In this document: positions 1 through 5,470 of the stretch, piece after piece
Layout of the letters: each line of letters opens with the position of its first letter
Numbering within the stretch: position 1 is the first letter of the stretch
Source: Zeimonas sp964481165
GTDB lineage: Bacteria > Pseudomonadota > Gammaproteobacteria > Burkholderiales > Burkholderiaceae_E
Assembly: GCA_964481165.1 (NCBI GenBank)
Contig: CAYZYC010000138.1
Span: 1 to 6,012, forward strand
Direction: 5' to 3'
DNA length: 6,012 bases
Notes under the pieces: generated by a model
What the model saw: only the letters and a program-made list of their open reading frames with translations
What the model was told of the DNA's origin: nothing
Database searches by the model: none
Program-made: the position numbers and the translations under genes

Positions 1-5
1 AGCGG

Positions 6-1985
6 CTACCGCCGCCCGTCGAGCGGCGTGAACCCGTCCGCACTCCAGCGCTCGCTGCCCACCCCGTGGTGCACGACGAACAGATCGTCCGGGTCGAACT
101 TCGCCTTCACCGCCGCAAGCCGCGGATGGTTCTCGCCCCAGTACGCCTGCTGCCAGTCGGCCTCGAAGTAGTCGCTCTCGGAGACGTACGAGCCGCGTGC
201 GCCGGCACGGCGCAGTTCGTGCATCGCCGCTGCGACCGACTGCCGGCGCGCTCGCGCCCGCTCGACATCGGGCTCGCGCCCCGGAACGCCGGGGTACGCC
301 GGCTGCTCGTAGGCACCGCTGATCGCGAGCGCGAACGCGTCGAGCACGACGGGGTTCGTCGCCGAATCGCGCGCGGCGTCGACGACCGCCTGCGGAGCGC
401 CCGCCAGTCCCTTGTTGAAGTGCAGCGAGACGCCGACATTGCGGCTGGCGGCCACCAGCGCCTCGACGAGCGTCGCGCGCCGCTGCTGCGCCAGCAGCGA
501 TCGCGGCAACCACGTCGATCCGTAGGCGTGGACGAACTGGCCTGCCTGGTTCTCGTCGCCGGCCCAGTAGATGTTGCCGCGCCGCGCACCGGGCCGTCTG
601 TCGGCGCGCTGGAAACCGAGCGCGCGCTTGAACAGCGACGGCGACCAGAACATGCGCGCCGAGGTCGCGACGAACCTGAACGGCGAGAAACCGATGGAAT
701 ACCGGTCGGGCGCTGCCTCGATCGCATCGAGGAACGGCTGCCACACCGCCTGTGCCTGATCGCGGTCCAGTCCCTGGAACAGCATCGCGACCTGGACCGC
801 GTCGTCGGGACGCACCCGGATCTGCTCGCCCCAATGCGGATCGAGCAGGCTCGATGCGCAGAAGTCGACGACGCGCGCGACGAGGCCGCGGAAGTGCGCC
901 GGGGACTTCGCACGCACGACGAAGTTGACTGCCCCGAAGGTCTCGGGCAACGGATGCACGCGCAGCGTCAGGCGCGTGACGACGCCGAACGATCCGCCGC
1001 CGCCGCCCTTGAGCGCCCAGAAGAGTTCCGGGTTCGTGCAGGCGTTCGCGATGCGGATGACTCCGTCGGCGGTGACCACCTCGGCCTCGAGCAGGTTCGC
1101 GGCGGCCGTGCCGAACCCCTTCGAGAAGCTGCCGAAGCCGCCGCTCTGCACCAGGCCCGCCACGCCGACGGTCAGGCACCCGCCGCCCTGCACGTAGCCG
1201 CCTGCCTGCGTCGTCACCGCCTCGTAGACGTGCGCCCACACCGCGCCCGCGCCGACCGACACGGCGCGCGACGGCGCGACGCGTCCCGCGCATCCGTCGG
1301 GAACGAACGCGTCGTGCATCTCGACGCCATCCATATGGCGCGTCCACACGAGCAGCGAGTCGGCAGCGTTCGATGTCCCGTGATAGCTGTGGCCGCCGCC
1401 CTTGACGACGAGCCGCAACCGGTGCGTGCGCGCGAAGTCGACGGCGGCGGCAACGTCCTGCGCGGAACGCGCCGCGACGGCGTAGGCGCTCGGGCGCGTG
1501 GTCCAGGCGTCGACCCAGCCGAGCGACTGCGTCAGTCCCGGTTCGTCGCCCAGGAAGTACGGGTTCTTCATCGCGTCGAACAGGTCGTCGCACTTCGACG
1601 CGTCACCCGAGGCGATGCATTCGGCAAGCGGCGAACGCACCGGAGAGAACGCATCGCCGGTGCGCTGCGCCAGGCGCTGCCATTCCTGCTCCGACGGCCA
1701 GCCGGCTTCGCCGGGCCGCACGCGCGCCTTCAGGCGCGAGCCCGTGGCGGAAGCAGTTGCTGCCGAAGCGGAGGCGGTGGTCGCCGAGGCCAGGGCTTCG
1801 CCGAAACCAGCGCCTGCCGCGGCCCCGGGGGGCGCGGCGCCGGATACGGCGGCGCGTGCGGACCGATGCTCGCCGACGGCGCCGGCAAGCATTGCCGCAC
1901 CGCCGTGCAGAATGCGGCGCCGCGCGCGTGACGTCCCCGACATCGGGTCGCCGGCGAAGCGGGGTGCGCGATCGCCGCGCGTCAT
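6..1985 (-). CDS. Tat-exported FAD-linked oxidoreductase, berberine bridge enzyme (BBE) type
   Basis: Predicted 659-aa flavoprotein oxidase or dehydrogenase; substrate unknown. The FAD_binding_4 domain starts near residue 155. KGGGHSY (195-201) supplies the histidine (H199) that carries 8-alpha-linked FAD in this family. GGGCLTVGVAG (267-277) supplies C270, aligned with the cysteine of bicovalent BBE/GOOX enzymes (GWCPTVG in BBE). GGGGGSFGVV lies at 327-336. The C-terminal BBE domain shows YWGENHPRL (615-623) and DPDDLFVVHHGVG (631-643). The N-terminus has a twin-arginine motif, ARRRILH (21-27), a short hydrophobic stretch and a possible AxA cleavage site near residue 45, followed by an Ala/Ser/Thr-rich linker (about 62-83). 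Export by Tat is inferred. I chose the ATG at 1985 because it overlaps the stop of the upstream gene (ATGA). The ATG at 1943 would give 645 aa and a shorter, more typical signal n-region. Neither start has a good Shine-Dalgarno sequence. In-frame sequence above 1985 belongs to the upstream gene. The stop is TAG at 6-8. Confidence 0.9.
   Translation of the reverse strand: MTRGDRAPRFAGDPMSGTSRARRRILHGGAAMLAGAVGEHRSARAAVSGAAPPGAAAGAGFGEALASATTASASAATASATGSRLKARVRPGEAGWPSEQEWQRLAQRTGDAFSPVRSPLAECIASGDASKCDDLFDAMKNPYFLGDEPGLTQSLGWVDAWTTRPSAYAVAARSAQDVAAAVDFARTHRLRLVVKGGGHSYHGTSNAADSLLVWTRHMDGVEMHDAFVPDGCAGRVAPSRAVSVGAGAVWAHVYEAVTTQAGGYVQGGGCLTVGVAGLVQSGGFGSFSKGFGTAAANLLEAEVVTADGVIRIANACTNPELFWALKGGGGGSFGVVTRLTLRVHPLPETFGAVNFVVRAKSPAHFRGLVARVVDFCASSLLDPHWGEQIRVRPDDAVQVAMLFQGLDRDQAQAVWQPFLDAIEAAPDRYSIGFSPFRFVATSARMFWSPSLFKRALGFQRADRRPGARRGNIYWAGDENQAGQFVHAYGSTWLPRSLLAQQRRATLVEALVAASRNVGVSLHFNKGLAGAPQAVVDAARDSATNPVVLDAFALAISGAYEQPAYPGVPGREPDVERARARRQSVAAAMHELRRAGARGSYVSESDYFEADWQQAYWGENHPRLAAVKAKFDPDDLFVVHHGVGSERWSADGFTPLDGRR
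1982..1985 (-). other. ATGA stop/start overlap (translational coupling)
   Basis: On the minus strand the TGA stop of the PaaY-like gene (1982-1984) and the ATG of the flavo-oxidase gene (1983-1985) share bases as ATGA. This arrangement commonly couples translation of two genes through ribosome re-initiation. It fits the lack of a clear Shine-Dalgarno sequence before the second gene. It is the main reason for preferring 1985 over 1943 as the oxidase start. Confidence 0.65.
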
Positions 1986-2596
1986 CCGCGCTCGCGCACG
2001 CTGACGAACTGCCAGTCCGTGCGCGCGCGTTCGCGTTCCTCGCCGACCCGCTCGAGCGCCTGGGTCGCGACCATTCCGCCTGCCAGCGAGCGGCGCGCGA
2101 GATCGATGTACAGCGCGGTTCCGCGGCGCTTCCACGCGATGTCGTCGTCACTCAGAGTGCGGCGCACGCGCGCGGGCACGCCGGCAACCAGCACGCGCGG
2201 CGGGACGACGTCGGCCACCTTGACGAACGACTTCGCCGCGACGATCGCCTGCTCGCCGACGACCGCGGTGTCCATGATCACCGCATGGATGCCGATCAGC
2301 GCATCGCGGCCGATGCGCGCGCAGTGGATCACCGCGCCGTGGCCGATGTGACACTCCTCCTCGAGCACGCAGTCGAAGTCGGGTGCCGAGTGCACGACGC
2401 AGTTGTCCTGCAGGTTCGCGTTCGGTTGCATGACGATGCGACCGAAGTCCCCGCGCAGGACGGCGCCGGGTCCGACGTAGCAGCCCCGACCGACGATCAC
2501 GTCGCCGATGAGCACGGCGGTCGGATGCACGCAGGCCTGCGGATCGATCACCGGAGTGACGCCTTCGAAAGCGTAGACAATCTGATCGCGCGCCAC
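1982..2596 (-). CDS. paaY: PaaY-like / gamma-carbonic-anhydrase-family hexapeptide-repeat protein
   Basis: Predicted 204-aa cytoplasmic left-handed beta-helix protein. E. coli PaaY, of similar length (about 196 aa), is a thioesterase that removes dead-end CoA esters in phenylacetate breakdown; other relatives are gamma carbonic anhydrases. The opening (YAFEGVTPVIDP, VHPTAVLIGDVIV, LRGDFGRIV) and the later AWKRRGTALYIDLARRSL segment closely resemble PaaY as I remember it. Imperfect hexapeptide repeats run through about residues 20-140. The three metal-binding histidines of the family are present at H69 (VVHSA), H86 and H91 (HIGHGAVIH), with the RGD at 48-50 and QDN at 63-65 that surround the active site. 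The start is the GTG at 2594-2596, six nt after GGAG. In-frame ATGs further upstream (2686, 2752, 2851) would add a low-complexity, Arg/Ala/Gly-rich extension unlike the family. It is coupled to the downstream flavo-oxidase gene. PaaY versus another gamma-CA subfamily, and thioesterase versus anhydrase activity, cannot be settled from sequence alone. Confidence 0.85.
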   Translation of the reverse strand: MARDQIVYAFEGVTPVIDPQACVHPTAVLIGDVIVGRGCYVGPGAVLRGDFGRIVMQPNANLQDNCVVHSAPDFDCVLEEECHIGHGAVIHCARIGRDALIGIHAVIMDTAVVGEQAIVAAKSFVKVADVVPPRVLVAGVPARVRRTLSDDDIAWKRRGTALYIDLARRSLAGGMVATQALERVGEERERARTDWQFVSVRERG

Positions 2597-2602
2597 TTCG
2601 GT

Positions 2603-2606
2603 CTCC
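2603..2606 (-). promoter_or_regulatory. Shine-Dalgarno GGAG fixing the GTG start of the PaaY-like gene
   Basis: The minus strand reads GGAG-ACCGAA-GTG, giving a 6-nt spacer before the GTG at 2594-2596. This is the best ribosome-binding site seen in the window. It places the start exactly where PaaY-family homology begins, against the longer upstream ATG alternatives. Confidence 0.7.
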
Positions 2607-2783
2607 GGTTCTGGTCGTGCCGATGCTATCACCGGCCCGGAAGCGACGATCTCCGCCGCCGGTCGCGGGCCCACGCCGCCGCTCATCGCCGCCTCCGCCG
2701 CCGTCCATCGCGCCCTGTGCCGCCGCCCGTCGCGACTTCCGAGGCCACCCATCGGCGAAGCCGCAACAGGCCGGGGCGTTCCT

Positions 2784-2807
2784 CCGACGGATAGCGCCAC
2801 CCGTCGG
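2784..2807. repeat. Inverted repeat, 7-bp arms with 10-nt spacer
   Basis: CCGACGG (2784-2790) and CCGTCGG (2801-2807) are perfect reverse complements around a 10-nt spacer. The repeat lies 55 nt upstream of the cyclase ATG. It could be an operator half-site pair or an RNA stem, but 7-bp arms are not rare in such GC-rich DNA. Confidence 0.4.
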
Positions 2808-2813
2808 CATGCC

Positions 2814-2823
2814 CCGGCGCCGG
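2814..2823. repeat. 10-bp perfect palindrome CCGGCGCCGG
   Basis: CCGGCGCCGG is its own reverse complement. It sits between the other two dyads upstream of the cyclase gene. On its own it could easily be chance in this composition; its position in a cluster of dyads is the reason for listing it. Confidence 0.35.
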
Positions 2824-2827
2824 CGGC

Positions 2828-2848
2828 TCGGCGCGGGTCCCGCGCCGA
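2828..2848. repeat. 21-bp near-perfect palindrome (10-bp arms, 1-bp centre) just upstream of the cyclase start
   Basis: TCGGCGCGGG (2828-2837) and CCCGCGCCGA (2839-2848) are exact reverse complements around a single T at 2838. The element ends 14 nt before the ATG at 2863. As DNA it looks like a site for a dimeric regulator. As RNA it could form a stem of up to 9 bp with a GUC loop, which would lie close to the ribosome-binding region if it is transcribed. No transcription start is known, so the choice is open. Confidence 0.5.
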
Positions 2849-2862
2849 CATACTGACGCACG

Positions 2863-4062
2863 ATGGCTACTCCCACCGCGTCTCTGTTCGACCTGCGTTC
2901 GATCTTCCTGGTAGGCGCTTGCACGGCCGCACTCGGCTGTTTCACCTTCATCGCGTTGCAGCCGATGTACCGGCGAGCGATGGCGCCGTTGCGCCGGTAC
3001 GCCGCCGCGATGGCCGCGATGGCGGCGGGACTGGCGCTGCTGAGCTTTCGCGGCGAAATCCCGTCGTGGCCGAACCACGTCGGCACGAACGCGCTCGTGT
3101 CGATCGGCGTCGTGATCCTGGCCGATGCGACGATGCGCCTGTTCGGCCGAAGGCAACCGGCCTGGCTGCTCGCTGCGCAGATCGCCGCGATGGTCGCGCT
3201 GTGGGCGTGGCTGGGCGACGCCCCCGAGGACAACCAGTGGCGATTGCTCGCGATGTCCGCGGTGCAGGCGCTATGGTCGGGGGCGATCGCGTGGATGATC
3301 GCGCGTACCGACGCCTACGGCCGCCAGCGCTACGTGCGCACGCTTGCGTGGACCTTCGGCATCTACGCCATGGCGCACGTCCTGCGCGCGGTGCTGGTGC
3401 TGCAGTCGGACCACGCGGCAGGCGGGACGCTCGCGCCGGGCGTCGGCAAGACGGCCTTCGTGCTGTTCTTTTCGCTGATGCCGATCGCGCTCGCGCTGAT
3501 CATCCAGATGATCCTGCACGCGCGGGTATCGGGGGAACTGCACCGCCGCGCGACGACCGACGAACTGACCGGGCTGCACACGCGCGGACGCTTCTTCGAC
3601 CTCTCGCGCGAGCGCCTGCGCCGCCCAGACAGCGCAGGGCTGGTCCACCACCTGCTGATGATCGATCTCGACCACTTCAAGTCGGTCAACGACCGTTTCG
3701 GCCATTCGATCGGCGACCGCGCGCTGCGGCACGCGGCACGCGTGCTGCGCAGCACGATGCAGCCGTCGGGCGTGCTCGGCCGATACGGAGGCGAGGAGTT
3801 CTGCGCGCTGATCCGCAGCGCCGACCACGACGAGGCGGAGCAAACGATCGACGGAATCCGCAAGGCGCTCGAGGCGGCGCCGATGCGCGCGGGCCAGGTG
3901 ACGATCGAGTTGACCGCGAGCATCGGCGCGGTACCGATCGCCGATGCCGAGTCGCTCGAGCGCGTGCTCGTGCACGCCGACCACTGCGTGTACCGGGCGA
4001 AGACCGAGGGGCGCAATCGGGTCGTTCGCTACGGAGAGATGCTCGGCGAGCCGGTGGTCTGA
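2863..4062 (+). CDS. Membrane-anchored diguanylate cyclase (GGDEF domain)
   Basis: Predicted 399-aa inner-membrane enzyme making cyclic di-GMP from two GTP. Residues 1-220 carry about seven hydrophobic segments (roughly 14-33, 44-62, 78-92, 100-117, 128-147, 160-180, 198-219) and no sensor domain I can name. The GGDEF domain follows at about 229-390: TDELTGL (232-238), metal and GTP residues D268, N276 and D285 in the IDLDHFKSVND and GHSIGD motifs, active site GGEEF (309-313), ASIG (352-355), and the ending YRAKTEGRNR (377-386). All catalytic residues look intact, so activity is expected. The allosteric I-site RxxD is absent: the two positions are Q300 and G303, which implies no product inhibition through that site. 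The ATG at 2863 has no clear Shine-Dalgarno sequence; the hydrophobic N-terminus starts soon after it. The gene is monocistronic as far as visible, divergent from the paaY-like gene, and ends 6 nt before the N gap. Confidence 0.93.
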   Translation: MATPTASLFDLRSIFLVGACTAALGCFTFIALQPMYRRAMAPLRRYAAAMAAMAAGLALLSFRGEIPSWPNHVGTNALVSIGVVILADATMRLFGRRQPAWLLAAQIAAMVALWAWLGDAPEDNQWRLLAMSAVQALWSGAIAWMIARTDAYGRQRYVRTLAWTFGIYAMAHVLRAVLVLQSDHAAGGTLAPGVGKTAFVLFFSLMPIALALIIQMILHARVSGELHRRATTDELTGLHTRGRFFDLSRERLRRPDSAGLVHHLLMIDLDHFKSVNDRFGHSIGDRALRHAARVLRSTMQPSGVLGRYGGEEFCALIRSADHDEAEQTIDGIRKALEAAPMRAGQVTIELTASIGAVPIADAESLERVLVHADHCVYRAKTEGRNRVVRYGEMLGEPVV

Positions 4063-4068
4063 TCCGGC

Positions 4069-4168
4069 NNNNNNNNNNNNNNNNNNNNNNNNNNNNNNNN
4101 NNNNNNNNNNNNNNNNNNNNNNNNNNNNNNNNNNNNNNNNNNNNNNNNNNNNNNNNNNNNNNNNNNNN
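4069..4168. other. Assembly gap, 100 N
   Basis: This is exactly 100 unknown bases, the conventional placeholder for a scaffold gap of unknown length. It begins 6 nt after the stop of the cyclase gene and ends 8 nt before the stop of the ligase-like gene, so it covers their whole convergent intergenic space. Any terminators, small genes or repeats there cannot be seen. Reading frames that appear to cross it have no meaning. Confidence 0.98.
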
Positions 4169-4176
4169 CGCACGCG

Positions 4177-5454
4177 CTACTCGTAGCTGCGAGCGTCCTC
4201 GATGACCTTTCCGTCGTTGGGCAGGCTGCCCGTCTCGACGAGTTCGACCTCCCCGCGCAGTTTCGTCACTTCGCGCACCGCGTCGGCCAGTCCGGCGGCG
4301 AAGGTTTCGGCGCCGCCCGCCGAAGCGACTGCGGCAGCGTCGACCTCGCACTTCAGCGTCATCCGGTCGTTGGCCATCTCGCCGGCGACGACGAGACGCG
4401 CGCGCTGCACGCCGGTCGTGCGGCGCACGATCTCGGCGACCTGTTCGGGGTGCACGAACATCCCGCGCACCTTCGTGGTCTGGTCGGCGCGGCCGAGCCA
4501 GCCGCGGATCCGCACGTTCGTGCGGCCGCAGGGCGAGATTCCCGGCAGCACCGCGGAGAGGTCTCCGGTGCCGAAGCGGATCAGCGGATAGGTCTCGCTG
4601 AAGCTGGTGACGACGATCTCGCCGACCTCGCCGTCGACGACCGGGTCGCCGGTTCCGGGCCGAACGATCTCGAGGATCAGGTCCTCGTCGACGATCATTC
4701 CGTCGATCGCCTCGGATTCGTATGCGATCAGTCCGACGTCGGCCGTGCCGTACCACTGCAGCACCGTGTCGATTCCCTGGTCGCGGAACCACGAACGCAG
4801 CGTCGGCGGAAGCGCTTCGGCCGCCAGCAGCGCGCGCTTCAGGTTCGAGATGTCGAGCGAGAGTTCGCGAGCACGCTCGACGATGATCCGAAGGAACGAA
4901 GGGGTTCCGGCGTAGGCATCGGGCCGCAGTGCCCGGATCAGTTCGATCTGCTGCTCGGTCTGGCCGGTGCCTGCCGGTATCACCGCGCAGCCGAGCTTGC
5001 GCGCGGCGCCGTCGATCATCCAGGCGCCCGGAGTCAGGTGATAGCCGAAGCAGTTCTGCACGACGTGCCCTGCGCGGATGCCCGCCGCGTACATCGCCCG
5101 CGCGGCGCGCCACGGATCGGCGCCGACGCCTTCGGGATCGAAGATCGGCCCCGGCGACACGAATACGCGGGCGAGGCGCCCCGGCTCGGTGGTCACGAGG
5201 CCGGCAAACGGCGGATCGCTTTCCTGCAGCCGCTTCAGGTCGGCCTTGCGCAGCACCGGCAGCTGCGCCAGCGCCTTGCGCGACGACACCGCGCGCGCAT
5301 CGACGCCGGCGAGCCGCGCCGCCCAGCCGGGCGCATCGCGCCTGGCGCGCTCGATCAGCCCGGGGAGCCGCGCCATCAGCGCGCCTTCGCGCGCCTCGGC
5401 AGGCCGCGTCTCGAGCGTGTCGAGGTACGGCGACGGATCGGCGGTTTTCAGCAT
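4177..5454 (-). CDS. PaaK-like adenylate-forming acyl-CoA ligase homologue with altered P-loop
   Basis: Predicted 425-aa cytoplasmic protein of the phenylacetate-CoA ligase (PaaK) branch of ANL enzymes, close to the usual length (E. coli PaaK about 437 aa). These enzymes form an acyl-AMP and then the CoA thioester. Conserved parts: GTPSFLRI (183-190), AEALPPTLR (212-220), QWYGTADVG (233-241, the YG-x-T/S-E-like A5 motif), FGTGDLSAV (294-302, TGD motif), GRADQTTKVRGMFVHP (321-336), and the C-terminal lysine K416 in LPNDGKVIEDAR. Oddity: where PaaK has the SSGTTG phosphate loop, this protein has SPGPIFDPEG (100-109), and the A5 glutamate is replaced by D239. I recall similar proteins next to Liv transporters in betaproteobacteria, so this is probably a subfamily and not a decayed gene. 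Substrate and even ligase activity are uncertain. The ATG at 5454 is 16 nt after the upstream livF stop, consistent with one operon. No clear Shine-Dalgarno sequence is seen. The stop is TAG at 4177-4179. Confidence 0.85.
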   Translation of the reverse strand: MLKTADPSPYLDTLETRPAEAREGALMARLPGLIERARRDAPGWAARLAGVDARAVSSRKALAQLPVLRKADLKRLQESDPPFAGLVTTEPGRLARVFVSPGPIFDPEGVGADPWRAARAMYAAGIRAGHVVQNCFGYHLTPGAWMIDGAARKLGCAVIPAGTGQTEQQIELIRALRPDAYAGTPSFLRIIVERARELSLDISNLKRALLAAEALPPTLRSWFRDQGIDTVLQWYGTADVGLIAYESEAIDGMIVDEDLILEIVRPGTGDPVVDGEVGEIVVTSFSETYPLIRFGTGDLSAVLPGISPCGRTNVRIRGWLGRADQTTKVRGMFVHPEQVAEIVRRTTGVQRARLVVAGEMANDRMTLKCEVDAAAVASAGGAETFAAGLADAVREVTKLRGEVELVETGSLPNDGKVIEDARSYE

Positions 5455-5470
5455 GGGCGGTGCCGCATGG

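Larger units (their letters stand above)
2597..2862. other. Divergent intergenic region between the paaY-like gene and the diguanylate cyclase gene
   Basis: This 266-bp region separates two divergent starts, so it should hold promoters for both units. It is very GC-rich, with a GCC/CCG-rich central part (about 2676-2730), and the minus frame stays open by composition alone. The only AT-richer spot is 2621-2632. It reads TGCTATCAC on plus (2624-2632, a weak extended -10 shape) and TAGCAT on minus (2628-2623, four of six matches to TATAAT). Neither has a recognisable -35 at proper spacing, so no promoter is called. The right part carries three inverted repeats, listed separately. No small gene is supported here. 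Confidence 0.6.

Noticed and set aside
66..1931. Long plus-strand open frame (621 codons) opposite the flavo-oxidase gene
   Set aside because: It is antisense to a gene with clear FAD/BBE motifs. Its translation is Arg-rich and low-complexity with no family resemblance, as expected for a mirror frame in GC-rich DNA.
2621..2632. Possible -10 element on either strand in the divergent region
   Set aside because: Only about four of six consensus matches and no -35 at a proper distance, so it is not strong enough to call a promoter.
2676..2730. GCC/CCG trinucleotide-rich tract as a possible tandem repeat
   Set aside because: The units are irregular and interrupted; this is local composition, not a true tandem array.
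2148..3233. Minus-strand open frame across the intergenic region, overlapping both the paaY-like and cyclase genes
   Set aside because: It overlaps two well-supported genes out of frame, and its product is Arg/Ala-rich without recognisable motifs.
3271..4205. Open frames that run across the run of N on either strand
   Set aside because: The bases in the gap are unknown and its length is a placeholder, so continuity of frame cannot be claimed.
5455..5470. Terminator between livF and the ligase-like gene
   Set aside because: The spacer is only 16 nt with no stem and no T-run; it looks like an intra-operon junction.
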